Of a stretch of 64,000 nucleotides of DNA, positions 26,341 to 35,338 are shown one piece after another (position 1 is the first letter of the stretch; each line of letters starts with the position of its first letter). The notes beneath the pieces were generated by a model. That model saw only the letters and a list, made by a program, of their open reading frames with translations. It was not told the DNA's origin and searched no databases. The DNA is from Paenibacillus oryzae (lineage in GTDB: Bacteria > Bacillota > Bacilli > Paenibacillales > Paenibacillaceae). The DNA is taken from NCBI RefSeq assembly GCF_001675045.1, contig NZ_LYPA01000068.1, positions 19,582-83,581 of the forward strand. The letters are read 5' to 3'. The translations under genes and the position numbers were made by a program.

Positions 26341-27078
26341 TCAGAGAAAAGGCTCCAATGCTTGTCCGACTTTTTCATTCAGCAGCAAGTCGGCATAACG
26401 ATCCATAGGCGTTGGCGCTTTGTTAATCAGCACAAGCCTGTCGCCCCGGTATAGCTTGACCAGTCCGGCAGCCGGCTGAACCGACAACGAAGTGCCGGCG
26501 ACGATCAGCATGTCGGCTTTCGCCATATATTGGGCTGCGCTCTCCAACAATGCCATATCCAGACTTTCCTGATAAAGCACAACATCCGGTTTGATGATGC
26601 CCCCGCATAACGTACAGCGAGGCACCTCTCCCCTGCTTTCTACAATGAGGGACAAGGGATACGGCTCCCGGCAGTCCATGCAATAATTCCGCTGGACAGA
26701 ACCATGCAGCTCCAGCACGTTAACGCTCCCGGCCATCCCGTGCAAGCCATCAATATTTTGAGTAATAACAGCCTTTAGCTTGCCTTGCTTCTCCAGCTCG
26801 GCGAGTGCAAGATGAGCGGCATTGGGACGAGCCTCCGCATGGATCAGGCTGGAGGTATAAAAACTATAAAATTCCTCTGGATACCTTCTGAAAAAATCGC
26901 GGCTCAATATTTCCTCCGGCGATACACGCCGATTATCCACCTTCCGAAAGAGCCCTTCCGCAGACCGAAAATCCGGAATACCGCTTTCCGTCGATACGCC
27001 GGCTCCGCCAAAAAACACAATATATCGGCTATGCTCCACCATTTCTTTTAGCTTGGCAGCGCCGCTTGCCTTATTCAT
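26341..27078 (-). CDS. cobB: Sir2-family NAD-dependent protein deacylase (245 aa)
   Basis: Removes acyl groups from protein lysines using NAD+. It shows GAGVSTESGIPDFRS (about residues 25-40), TQNIDGLH with the catalytic histidine in ELHGSV (about 120), two zinc CxxC pairs (CMDC and CTLC), and the Rossmann segment AGTSLSVQPAAGLV. Length is normal for bacterial CobB. The start is set by GGAGGGG before the ATG at 27078. It converges with the lipoprotein gene to its left. Confidence 0.92.
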   Translation of the reverse strand: MNKASGAAKLKEMVEHSRYIVFFGGAGVSTESGIPDFRSAEGLFRKVDNRRVSPEEILSRDFFRRYPEEFYSFYTSSLIHAEARPNAAHLALAELEKQGKLKAVITQNIDGLHGMAGSVNVLELHGSVQRNYCMDCREPYPLSLIVESRGEVPRCTLCGGIIKPDVVLYQESLDMALLESAAQYMAKADMLIVAGTSLSVQPAAGLVKLYRGDRLVLINKAPTPMDRYADLLLNEKVGQALEPFL

Positions 27079-27207
27079 AGATGCCCCTCCTGAACCGCAA
27101 ATTAGCTTAAGCTCATTCAACAGCCGTCCGCGCAATAATCGCAGCCCTGTCTTAATGTCTATTATAGATAGGTAAAAATGTAATGAAAAGCCGCATCATT
27201 CGCTGCT

Positions 27208-27250
27208 AATAAAAAAAAGCATTCCCCGCTGGTCAACCTGCGGAAAATGC
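27208..27250 (-). terminator. intrinsic terminator after the 175-aa lipoprotein gene
   Basis: On the minus strand AGCATTTTCCGC pairs with GCGGGGAATGCT around the loop AGGTTGACCA, followed by eight T residues. Confidence 0.85.
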
Positions 27251-27270
27251 TTCTGTGTAGAGCTTTTCAA

Positions 27271-27798
27271 TTATTGAGCTTTTACTTCGGTTACGCCGGT
27301 AACCTTGCCTTCGTTGGAAGCATCAAACGATGCTTTGTATTCGTCATTCGCGAAATATACATTGCCTTCAACGGTTGCTTTTGTTACAACAAAGCCGTTA
27401 GCTTCCACATAGACGTCGCCTACAAACGTACCGCCTTGCAGACGTGTGTTTTCGCTTTTAATAACAAGCTTTGGAGCGGTCAGCTTAAACGATGCCGTAA
27501 TGTTGTGATCGGCATCTTGTGTGTACAGCGCGATTTTACGGGCAATAGCATCTTTATTCGTAAATTCGCCTTCAACCACAAGCTCTTTGTCAAACGTCAG
27601 ATCGTTCAGCGTAGCGGCAATCCATGTACCGTCCTTGCTGATTGCTTTCACAAATGCCTCGTTGTTGTCAACAACAGATGCGCTTGTTACCACATCAGGC
27701 GCGTCTTTGCCTTTGTTTCCGTCCTCTTTGCCGCCGCAGCCTGTTACCAAACCAGCCGCCAGCAGAAAAGCCATACCCAATACAGCGATTTTTTTCAT
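27271..27798 (-). CDS. hypothetical lipoprotein (175 aa)
   Basis: Signal peptide with lipobox: MKKIAVLGMAFLLAAGLVTG then C. The mature part starts with a charged spacer (GGKEDGNKGKDAP) and continues as a beta-strand repeat (LTFDKELVVEGEF, then APKLVIKSENTRLQGGTFVG and DVYVEANGFVVTKATVEGNV). This ladder resembles solenoid proteins such as bactofilins or pectate-lyase-like folds. I do not recognise a named family. It ends at a strong terminator and is transcribed toward the Sir2 gene, but apart from it. Its closeness to the electron transfer locus is noted; no functional link is visible. Confidence 0.65.
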   Translation of the reverse strand: MKKIAVLGMAFLLAAGLVTGCGGKEDGNKGKDAPDVVTSASVVDNNEAFVKAISKDGTWIAATLNDLTFDKELVVEGEFTNKDAIARKIALYTQDADHNITASFKLTAPKLVIKSENTRLQGGTFVGDVYVEANGFVVTKATVEGNVYFANDEYKASFDASNEGKVTGVTEVKAQ

Positions 27799-27950
27799 GT
27801 TGTCTCTCTCCCTTTTTCATATAAAGATTACATCATTATCATATATAAAAGCGGGACAAAACTATGTGATTGAATTCACAAATTTTTATGAAATAATTAT
27901 AATTTTTAACTGTTTGTGGTGTCTTTTCCCTCTGAGCATGTACTGCCTTT

Positions 27951-28790
27951 TTACAAAACAGCGTCTTGCTTCAATTCACCGGTATGAATGCTTGCAGACG
28001 CTTCAGCCTTCGCGCTTTTTTGTTGCTTTTTCCTGAACGCCGCATAATAAAGGCCTGCAACAAAAATACCTCCGCCTACCGCGTTGCCTAAAAATACGGG
28101 AACAAAATTAGTGAAATACCCCGCCCATGTTGCATGTCCGGCAAAAATGGCGGCTGGAATAACAAACATGTTCGCCACGATATGCTGAAAACCAAGCGCC
28201 ACAAACGTCATGGTCGGAAACCAAACGCCCAGTACTTTGCCTGCTCCGTCTTTGGCCCCGTAAGCCAGCCAAACCCCAAGCGATACAAGCCAGTTGCAGC
28301 CAATCCCCGAAATAAACGCATGAAGAAAAGAATCCTCCATTTTATGCTCCGCTGTTGCAATCATTTTATCCAGATAAGGTCCGCTCTCCAGCATGCCAAG
28401 CACATGAGAAAACAGGTAAGCTACAAATATAGCTCCGGCAAAATTGCAAAGCGTAATGATGGTCCAGTTTTTGACTAGCTGCAAAACGGATGCTTTTTTG
28501 TGGAAAACGGCCATCGACAACCCCATCATATTGCCTGTCAATAATTCGCCGCCCGCAATCATAACCAGAATCAGCCCGATTGGAAAAACGGCTCCCGCTA
28601 TCAAAGAGGACAACCCTTCCCAGCCTGGCGGCAGCGCTGCCGTGGAGCGGAGCGCCAGCATATAACCTATCGCAACAAAAGCGCCTGCGGCAAAACCAAG
28701 CGGTATTTGCTCGGACAATCCCATATTGGCTTTCTTGTATCCGGCCTGCAGCGCGGCCAACGCGGTTTCCTCCGGTTTTAAAAATCCCAT
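27951..28790 (-). CDS. formate/nitrite transporter family channel (279 aa)
   Basis: FocA/NirC-family pentameric anion channel with six membrane segments. Family signatures are GFAAGAFVAIGYML near residue 35, the motif AGGELLTGNM (about 80), and FQHIVANMFVIPAAIFAG (about 205). It moves formate, nitrite or similar small anions across the membrane. A conventional start (ATGGGATTTTTAAAA) lies 8 bases after AAGGTGAC. It is followed by the divergent pyrK gene. The substrate cannot be told from the sequence. Confidence 0.88.
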   Translation of the reverse strand: MGFLKPEETALAALQAGYKKANMGLSEQIPLGFAAGAFVAIGYMLALRSTAALPPGWEGLSSLIAGAVFPIGLILVMIAGGELLTGNMMGLSMAVFHKKASVLQLVKNWTIITLCNFAGAIFVAYLFSHVLGMLESGPYLDKMIATAEHKMEDSFLHAFISGIGCNWLVSLGVWLAYGAKDGAGKVLGVWFPTMTFVALGFQHIVANMFVIPAAIFAGHATWAGYFTNFVPVFLGNAVGGGIFVAGLYYAAFRKKQQKSAKAEASASIHTGELKQDAVL

Positions 28791-29000
28791 TGTGTGTCAC
28801 CTTTCCCCTCGTCTTTACTTCAATAAGCGCTACTCCGTTTCTTGCTTCATTCCATCTTCTCGATGCTGAAAACCGCCTTTTTCATCTCACATTTACAGTG
28901 TATCAGCTAATAAATGACCGGAAAAATGATAATTCTCACAGGCATTTTTTCATCGCTATGCTAATGTACATGGGTATCTATCCACAAGGGAAGTGAGACT

Positions 29001-29711
29001 ATGCAAGCTGTTGTTGTAAATAATGAGCCATTAATGGAAGGAATCTATAGATTGACCCTGGAAGGCAGGCACGGAGGCAAGGCCGGACAGTTTTACATGC
29101 TTCGCTGCTGGGACAGCTTCCCGCTTCTCTCGCGTCCAATCAGTATTCATGACTTGAGTGAAGACAGCATAACCTTTCTTTATCGGGTTCACGGCGGAGG
29201 CACCGAGCTGTTATCGAAGCTGCTGCCGGGGAATAGCCTGACGCTTGAAGGCCCCTACGGCAATGGATTTCCGTCTCCTCAGGGCCGAACAGCGCTAGTT
29301 GGCGGGGGCATGGGCATTGCGCCGCTGCTGCTGGCGGCCAAAGAAATGCCGGAAGCGGACGTTTATCTGGGGTATTCCGGAGAAGCCTTCGCCGAGTCCT
29401 CCTTCCGCAGCATTCGCAGCAGCGGCGGACTCACCATCATCAGCGGAGGTACCATTCTGGACAGCCTGGAGCCGCATCGATACGATACAATCATGACCTG
29501 CGGTCCCGTGCCGATGATGGAGGAGCTGGCACGGCGCTGTGCCGGAAGCGGCGCTTCCCTCTACGTATCCGTGGAAAAAAGAATGGCCTGCGGCATCGGG
29601 GCATGCAACGGCTGCGCCGTGGAAACGCCAAGCGGAATCAAAAAGGCTTGCGTGGACGGTCCTGTATTTCCGGTGGAGGAGGTGAATTTCCATGACCTCG
29701 CTTTGTTGTAA
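29001..29711 (+). CDS. pyrK: dihydroorotate dehydrogenase electron transfer subunit PyrK (236 aa)
   Basis: Binds FAD and a [2Fe-2S] cluster and links the class 1B dihydroorotate dehydrogenase to NAD. FAD-binding motif RPISIHD (about residue 46), nucleotide region GGGMGIAPLLLAAKEM (about 98-113), and the C-terminal cluster CGIGACNGCAVETPSGIKKAC (Cx4CxxC...C, about 197-218). AAGGGAAGTGAG precedes the ATG. It overlaps pyrD by 20 bases. The pair lies outside a pyrimidine operon. Confidence 0.92.
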   Translation: MQAVVVNNEPLMEGIYRLTLEGRHGGKAGQFYMLRCWDSFPLLSRPISIHDLSEDSITFLYRVHGGGTELLSKLLPGNSLTLEGPYGNGFPSPQGRTALVGGGMGIAPLLLAAKEMPEADVYLGYSGEAFAESSFRSIRSSGGLTIISGGTILDSLEPHRYDTIMTCGPVPMMEELARRCAGSGASLYVSVEKRMACGIGACNGCAVETPSGIKKACVDGPVFPVEEVNFHDLALL

Positions 29712-30624
29712 GGTAGGCACGCTGAACCTGAGAAATCCCATCATAATGGCTTCCGGCACCTTTGCCTTTGGCGCGCCGTACGCCAAGCTTTATCCGCTCG
29801 ACTCGCTAGGCGGCATTTCCACCAAAGGCTTGACCGTGGAGCCGCGCACCGGAAACCGCGGCACTCGCCTGATCGAGACGGCCTCCGGCCTAATGAACAG
29901 CATCGGCCTTGAAAATCCGGGTCTCTCCCATTTTCTCCAGTTTGAGCTGGATAGAATGTGTCAATACGATACCGCCATCATCGTCAATCTTGGCGGAGGT
30001 TCGCTGGAGGAATACGAAAAAGGCGCGTCCATGCTTCAACAGGCCGCCGCAACTCGTGCCGCCGAAGGAAAACGCGGCATTGATATGGTGGAGCTTAATA
30101 TTTCCTGTCCCAATGTCAAGCAAGGCGGCATGCAGTTCGGCTTGCATACAGAGAAGGCTCGCGAAGCGGTGCGTATCGTAAGGCGGATTACGGATTTACC
30201 GCTAATGATCAAGCTCTCGCCTAACGCATACGACTTGACCGGAATGGCGGCCATGTGCGAAGAGGAAGGCGCGGATGCCATTTCCCTGGTCAATACCTTT
30301 CTTGCCATGTCCGTCGATCTCAAATCAAGACGAAGCTCCTTCCAGCAAACCTATGCCGGATTATCCGGCCCCGCAATTAAACCAATTGCGCTGCGAATGG
30401 TGCATCAGGTATGCCGGAGCACCTCGCTTCCCGTTGTTGGCATGGGCGGCATCACAACAGCGCAAGACGTGCTTGAGTTTATTATGGTCGGCGCTTCCGC
30501 CGTTCAGATTGGAACCGGCAACTTTATGAATCCGCGCACAGGAGCATCCTTGGCCGGAGAGGTAACCCAATTAATGAAGAAAGAGCGTATTGAATCGCTG
30601 GAGGAAATCCGTGGAGTTATATAG
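29692..30624 (+). CDS. pyrD: dihydroorotate dehydrogenase catalytic subunit PyrD, class 1B (310 aa)
   Basis: Oxidises dihydroorotate to orotate in pyrimidine synthesis, passing electrons from FMN to PyrK. Substrate and FMN motifs are visible: NPIIMASGTFAFG (about residue 13), ISTKGLT, ELNISCPNVKQGG (about 130), LMIKLSPN, and GMGGITTAQDVLEFIMVGASAVQIGT (about 245-270). The active-site loop that normally carries cysteine is in the CPN region. Overlap with pyrK and the strong coupling show an operon. It is followed 115 bases later by the PplA-like lipoprotein gene on the same strand. Confidence 0.92.
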   Translation: MTSLCCKVGTLNLRNPIIMASGTFAFGAPYAKLYPLDSLGGISTKGLTVEPRTGNRGTRLIETASGLMNSIGLENPGLSHFLQFELDRMCQYDTAIIVNLGGGSLEEYEKGASMLQQAAATRAAEGKRGIDMVELNISCPNVKQGGMQFGLHTEKAREAVRIVRRITDLPLMIKLSPNAYDLTGMAAMCEEEGADAISLVNTFLAMSVDLKSRRSSFQQTYAGLSGPAIKPIALRMVHQVCRSTSLPVVGMGGITTAQDVLEFIMVGASAVQIGTGNFMNPRTGASLAGEVTQLMKKERIESLEEIRGVI

Positions 30625-30738
30625 GGACTACCCTGGTGTGATAAATGTCACGTACAACTCTTTTCCAATACGTTATTATTAAATCAGGATTAGTAAGTGA
30701 TAGGATTCACAAAACAGAATGCTCAGGAGGAATTTGTA

Positions 30739-31653
30739 ATGAAGAAAACAGCCATGATTTTATCCACTCTTGCTCTGCTTATGGGTCTGCTTGCAGGTTG
30801 CGGCGGAGGAAACAGCGCCACTCCTTCTCCAAGCGCATCGGCTCCCGCACAAACAGAAGCGGCTGCTACTCAAGATCCGGGGGTTTCTCAAGGCGCTGAA
30901 AATGGCTATGCAGACGGCGTTTATTATGCCGAAGGCGAAATGAATGAAAAATCCGGCTGGAAAGAAATCGTTGCCCTGAAGGTTGAAGGCGGAAAAATCG
31001 TAAGTGCAAACTGGAACGGCTTGAACAAGGATGGCGGACTCGACAAAAAAGCATCTTCTGAAGCCGGCAAATACGGCATGGTTGCAGGCGGCGCTAAAGC
31101 CGAATGGCATGTGCAAGCAGCCGATATGGAGAAATATTTGGTTGAGAAGCAATCCCTTGATGAACTGACGCTTTCCGACGACGGAAAAACCGATGCGGTA
31201 AGCAGCGTTTCCATCGGCGTAGGCGGCTTTGTAGAACTGGTCAAAAAAGCTCTGGATGCAGGTCCTGTAGAAGCCGGCCCTTACAAAGACGGTACTTACA
31301 AGGCAGAAGAAGCTGACTTTGACGCCAAAACCGGCTTCAAATACAACGTTACTATTACAGTAGCTAACGGCAATATCATCGCTGCGCAATGGAACGCAAC
31401 AAACAAAGACGGCGGCGACGACAAGCTTACCTTGTCCAAAAATGGCGAATACGGCATGAAGGAAAAAGGCGGAGCGATCGACGAGTGGCACGTTCAGGCT
31501 GCACGCGCCGAGCAGTTCCTCATCGAGAAAAATGATCCGGCCGCAATTGTATTCGATCAAGAAAAACAAACAACTGACGCCATTTCCGGCGTAACGATTA
31601 AAGTAGCTCCTTTTGCAACATTGGCTGCCAAAGCACTTGAAGGCGCGAAATAA
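30739..31653 (+). CDS. PplA-like lipoprotein with two FMN-binding domains (304 aa)
   Basis: Extracellular electron carrier of flavin-based extracellular electron transfer. The lipobox is LMGLLAGC after MKKTAMILSTLALL. A serine/proline-rich linker follows, then two repeated FMN-binding domains: DGVYYAEGEMNEKSGWK with TDAVSSVSIG (about 70-180) and DGTYKAEEADFDAKTGFK with TTDAISGVTI (about 195-300). The threonine in TDAVS and TDAIS is the predicted site of covalent FMN attachment by the ApbE protein encoded at 39098. AGGAGGA precedes the ATG. Listeria PplA has the same two-domain plan. Confidence 0.88.
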   Translation: MKKTAMILSTLALLMGLLAGCGGGNSATPSPSASAPAQTEAAATQDPGVSQGAENGYADGVYYAEGEMNEKSGWKEIVALKVEGGKIVSANWNGLNKDGGLDKKASSEAGKYGMVAGGAKAEWHVQAADMEKYLVEKQSLDELTLSDDGKTDAVSSVSIGVGGFVELVKKALDAGPVEAGPYKDGTYKAEEADFDAKTGFKYNVTITVANGNIIAAQWNATNKDGGDDKLTLSKNGEYGMKEKGGAIDEWHVQAARAEQFLIEKNDPAAIVFDQEKQTTDAISGVTIKVAPFATLAAKALEGAK

Positions 31654-31681
31654 TAACGGACTTAAAACGGGTGTCCCATCA

Positions 31682-31721
31682 TTTCTGCGAGTCCTTCCTG
31701 CAACGGACGGCCTCGCAGAAA
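31682..31721 (+). promoter_or_regulatory. strong hairpin between the pplA-like and ndh2 genes
   Basis: TTTCTGCGAG pairs with CTCGCAGAAA (31682-31691 and 31712-31721), with an inner GTCC/GGAC pairing. No T-tract follows, so it is more likely an mRNA-stability or partial-attenuation element than a full terminator. Confidence 0.6.
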
Positions 31722-31776
31722 CGGAGCACCTGCACTATAAAAAATGTGGGAATAAAACCCTAAAGGGGACATGAAC

Positions 31777-33633
31777 ATGAAACGCATCATCGTACTTGGG
31801 GGCGGCTACGGCGGAGTACTAACAGCCAAAAAGCTGGGCAACAAGCTAAAAAAACAAACCGATTACAAAATTACGCTGATTGACCGCAAGCCCTACCATA
31901 CACTGCTGACCGAGCTGCACGAAGTGGCGGCAAACCGTGTTGAAGAGGATTCCATCAAGATCGACCTTAAAAAGATTTTTTCCGGCTTCAAAAACGTTGA
32001 TGTCGTCATTGACGATATCTCCAACATTGACTTTAACGCTCGCAAGCTGCAAGGCGACAAAACCTACGACTATGACTACCTGGTAATCGGAACGGGCAGC
32101 AAACCTACCTTCTTCGGTATTCCTGGAGCCGACGAGCATGCCTTTACGCTCTGGTCCTACGACGACGCCGTCCGTCTGAAAAACCATACGCAAGAAATGT
32201 TCCGCAAGGCAGCCAAAGAGCGCGATGCCGCTATCCGCAAGGAATTGCTGACTTTCGTAGTTGTAGGCGGCGGTTTTACAGGCGTCGAGATGATTGGCGA
32301 GCTGGCCGAATATACCGAGGAATTGGCTAAGGAGCACTATATCGATCGTTCCGAGGTTTCCCTGCACGTAGCCGATATGGTTGACAAGATCCTCCCGATT
32401 CTTCCTGAAAAGTTAATCCGCAAGGCGGAGAAACGCCTTCGCAAAATGAACGTAAACATTATTACGAGCTCCAAAATTACGGAGGTTAAAGAAAGCGGCG
32501 TTGTATTAAACGGCAAAGAAATTGCCTCCAAAACCGTCATCTGGACCGCCGGCGTCGAAGGCTCCGATCTTGCAGGCAACGTGGATGTTGAGCAAAAAGG
32601 GCGCAAACGCATTCTGACCAACGATAAGCTGCAGGTTCCGGCTCACGAAGAGGTTTATGTCGTAGGCGACAACATCTTCTTTATTCCAGAGGGCGCAACG
32701 GCTCCCGTGCCACAAATGGTTGAAAACGCCGAGCTGGCAGCACCGCTTATCGCCCATAACATTGTGGCCGACATTCGCAAAACAGAGAAAAAATCGTATA
32801 AGCCGACCTTCCACGGCACCATGGTTTGCATCGGCAGCCGCTACGGCGTAGCTAACGTAGGCATGCCGGGCAAAATGTTCCAAATGAGCGGAATTTTCGC
32901 CATGGCGGTTAAACATCTCATCAATATGGTTTATTTGTTCCAGGTTTGCGGCTTCAACAAAGTGTACCATTATTTGCTTCATGAAATCTTCCATGTCCAT
33001 AATAATCGCAGCTTGGTTGGCGGCCATTTCGCCAAACGTTCGCCGAACTTCTGGCTTTTCCCGCTTCGCGTTATGGCAGGCTGGCTGTGGTTCAAGCAAG
33101 GATGGGACAAAATTCATAAAATCATCGAAAATCCGGATCACATCTTCCTGATTCCAGCAAAAGCGGCTGACGGCGTATCCGGCGCATCGGTAGCGGCAGA
33201 AGGCGCTGCGGATGCGGTAACAGCAGCATCGGATTATACAGCAAGCGCCGTAACTGCGCTTCCCGTGCCTGACTTTATGAAGTCGATGGTTGACTGGTCC
33301 ATGGATCTTATGTTCTACAATAGCGACGGCGGCTATACCTGGATGGCGTATGTGTTCCAAGGCGGCATGGTCTGCGCCGAGCTGATAGTAGGCGCATTGC
33401 TCATCCTCGGTCTGTTCACCGCTCCTGCCGCGGTTGTTTCCGTAGCGATGGCTATTATGGTTTGGGTGTCCGGCATGGCGCCAAGCGATATGATCTGGTA
33501 CATGGCTGGCGGCGTGGCATTGATCGGCGGATCGGGCAGCACGCTTGGTCTGGACTACTACGTTTATCCTAGACTCAAAAAGATCTGGAAAAAGCTTCCG
33601 ATCGTTAAACGCTGGTACCTGTATACGGACTAA
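31777..33633 (+). CDS. Ndh2-type NADH dehydrogenase with C-terminal membrane domain (618 aa)
   Basis: Type II NADH:quinone oxidoreductase of the electron transfer locus. The FAD site is VLGGGYGGVLTAKKL at the N-terminus and the NADH site is VVGGGFTGVEMIGEL near residue 165. The quinone-side motif VYVVGDN lies near 295. Unlike respiratory NDH-2 (about 400 residues), it carries a further ~200 residues with four membrane helices resembling a DoxX domain (PLRVMAGWLWFKQGWDK; ELIVGALLILGLFTAPAAVV). This extension is the hallmark of Listeria Ndh2 and would hand electrons to a dedicated quinone pool. The second ATG (31777) has better spacing from AAAGGGG than the first (31771). Confidence 0.88.
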   Translation: MKRIIVLGGGYGGVLTAKKLGNKLKKQTDYKITLIDRKPYHTLLTELHEVAANRVEEDSIKIDLKKIFSGFKNVDVVIDDISNIDFNARKLQGDKTYDYDYLVIGTGSKPTFFGIPGADEHAFTLWSYDDAVRLKNHTQEMFRKAAKERDAAIRKELLTFVVVGGGFTGVEMIGELAEYTEELAKEHYIDRSEVSLHVADMVDKILPILPEKLIRKAEKRLRKMNVNIITSSKITEVKESGVVLNGKEIASKTVIWTAGVEGSDLAGNVDVEQKGRKRILTNDKLQVPAHEEVYVVGDNIFFIPEGATAPVPQMVENAELAAPLIAHNIVADIRKTEKKSYKPTFHGTMVCIGSRYGVANVGMPGKMFQMSGIFAMAVKHLINMVYLFQVCGFNKVYHYLLHEIFHVHNNRSLVGGHFAKRSPNFWLFPLRVMAGWLWFKQGWDKIHKIIENPDHIFLIPAKAADGVSGASVAAEGAADAVTAASDYTASAVTALPVPDFMKSMVDWSMDLMFYNSDGGYTWMAYVFQGGMVCAELIVGALLILGLFTAPAAVVSVAMAIMVWVSGMAPSDMIWYMAGGVALIGGSGSTLGLDYYVYPRLKKIWKKLPIVKRWYLYTD

Positions 33634-33710
33634 AGGCACATTTCAATTGTCCGGTTTGCAATAAAACTGGATTTTCAACCAGGATTACGAGATAATGGGG
33701 AGTGGTATAG

Positions 33711-34157
33711 ATGACAGCCAAGATAACGCTTCTGAATGATACGATCGCCATGCTGCGACAGCATATCGACAGAGGAACGTCAATCGCAATGGAAGACGGC
33801 ACCATGGACGAGTTGGTGCAGGAAGCCGTCGCCCTGGTAGAATCGTATCGTCTTGCCGCTTCCCGCAAAGTGACCGTTCTTGGCTGCTACATGCTGATCA
33901 GGCACGCTGTCAGAAAACATCGGGATTTGGCGCTGCTTGACAACGAAGCATTAACGCGGAGCATTCTTGAAGGCGATTATTTGTACGGCATGCTGTATCG
34001 TTTGGCGTCGGGACGCAAGGAGCTGATGCTCATGCAGCATTTGACTCCCTTCTACAAGAAGCTGCAGCTGGCGCTGCTGGAGGGTCAGCATCCCCGTCAA
34101 TTGATGGCCGAGCTTAACGAGATGCTTCGTCTCTATCTCAACAAGCAATGTGCATAA
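33711..34157 (+). CDS. hypothetical helical protein of the electron transfer locus (148 aa)
   Basis: An all-helical soluble protein (LNDTIAMLRQHIDRG; LVQEAVALVESYRLAASRK; ELMLMQHLTPFYKKLQLALL). There is no signal or membrane segment. It is translationally coupled to the polyprenyl diphosphate synthase (overlap of 8 bases to the frame start, 14 bases before the chosen ATG) and follows ndh2. In Listeria the equivalent position holds an uncharacterised gene. A role as the small subunit of a two-part prenyl synthase, like HepS, would fit the context but is unproven. Confidence 0.65.
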   Translation: MTAKITLLNDTIAMLRQHIDRGTSIAMEDGTMDELVQEAVALVESYRLAASRKVTVLGCYMLIRHAVRKHRDLALLDNEALTRSILEGDYLYGMLYRLASGRKELMLMQHLTPFYKKLQLALLEGQHPRQLMAELNEMLRLYLNKQCA

Positions 34158-34170
34158 GGAGGACGGTCAT

Positions 34171-35172
34171 ATGAAGCTGTACGATCAGCTTGGAATCAAC
34201 CTGGACGAGATTGACCGTACGCTGTGCAATGTATTGGAGAGCGATTCCTCGCTCTCCTTTTCTGCGTCTTCGGTCAAAGAGCACGGACTTTCTCTCGTGC
34301 AGGCAGGCGGCAAAAGACTGCGGCCCGTTATGGCGATTATCGGCGGCCGTTTTGGCCAGGCGGAGCGTTACCCATACGTCCTGAAGGCAGCAGCCGTGCT
34401 GGAATACATCCATACGGCTTCGCTCATTCATGACGATATTATCGACCAGTCTCCCCTGCGCCGCGGCCAGCCTACGCTACACACCTTGACAGGCGTGCCC
34501 AAGGCGGTGCTGATTGCCAATTATATGATGGCGCGCGCGGTTGAATGGGCTACCGAAACGCCAGAGCTTGATTCCTCGGGACAAGCCCGTTCGGAGGAAG
34601 AGCTTGAACGGATCTCCTCCCTCGCCTCCGTCATTACGGAGCTTTGTTTAGGCGAATACAGTCAGCTTAGAGATCGTTTTAACTTCGATCTTTCACTTGA
34701 CGACTACTTGGCCAAAACCAGAAACAAAACCGCTCTGTTAATGGCTCATTGCCTGAAAGCCGGCGCCGATGCCGCTTATGCGGACGCCGGGCATTCGGAG
34801 CTGCTGTTTCAATTCGGGGAAGCATTGGGCATGGCGTTTCAGATCAAGGACGATGTGCTCGATTTTGCCGAAAAAAAAGAAGCTATTGGCAAGCCCGCAG
34901 GAGCCGATCTGCGAAACGGCATCATCACGCTGCCGGTGCTCTACGCGATGGAAGACCCCGCTTTGCGCCAGGAGATTGTTGCTTTAAGCGCGGAATGTCC
35001 GCAGGAAGACTTTGACAGGGTTATAGCCGCCATCAATGGCACCGATGCGCTGGAGCGCTCGCTAAAGCTGGCGCAGGACTATACGGACAAAGCAGCTCAA
35101 GCCGCTGAGCGCCTTGCACCGCATCCCGCAGCAGTCCATTTGACGACACTCATTCACTATTTTGCAAAATAA
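34171..35172 (+). CDS. polyprenyl (heptaprenyl-type) diphosphate synthase (333 aa)
   Basis: Makes the prenyl tail for the (demethyl)menaquinone used by Ndh2. The first aspartate-rich motif is HDDIIDQSPLRRG (about 88) and the second DDVLDF (about 223), with KTGKR-like GGKRLRP near the N-terminus. It resembles DmkB, the extra prenyl synthase of the Listeria locus. AAGGAGG precedes the ATG at 34171. The matching prenyltransferase (DmkA) is not in this window. It ends before a bidirectional terminator. Confidence 0.88.
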   Translation: MKLYDQLGINLDEIDRTLCNVLESDSSLSFSASSVKEHGLSLVQAGGKRLRPVMAIIGGRFGQAERYPYVLKAAAVLEYIHTASLIHDDIIDQSPLRRGQPTLHTLTGVPKAVLIANYMMARAVEWATETPELDSSGQARSEEELERISSLASVITELCLGEYSQLRDRFNFDLSLDDYLAKTRNKTALLMAHCLKAGADAAYADAGHSELLFQFGEALGMAFQIKDDVLDFAEKKEAIGKPAGADLRNGIITLPVLYAMEDPALRQEIVALSAECPQEDFDRVIAAINGTDALERSLKLAQDYTDKAAQAAERLAPHPAAVHLTTLIHYFAK

Positions 35173-35247
35173 AACGGAATTACTTATCATTACTGCAAAC
35201 TTGCTTCGGACAAGTTGAACTAAAAGGTCAACGAAAAGGGCTACAAC

Positions 35248-35301
35248 AAAAAGCAAACTCCGGGAATGCCATATGATTGGCGTTCCTTGAGTTTGCTTTT
35301 T
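35248..35301. terminator. bidirectional terminator between the prenyl synthase and ecfT
   Basis: AAAAAGCAAACTC and GAGTTTGCTTTTT form a 13-bp stem with an inner GGAATGCC/GGCGTTCC pairing and T-tracts on both strands. Both convergent operons end here. Confidence 0.85.
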
Positions 35302-35338
35302 AGTTTGGTTTTTTAGGTTGCCGGGGCGCAATGTCCCT

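Noticed and set aside
32506..33639. A 377-codon frame antisense to ndh2
   Set aside because: It follows codon-position bias of the Ndh2 gene and has no plausible start signal.
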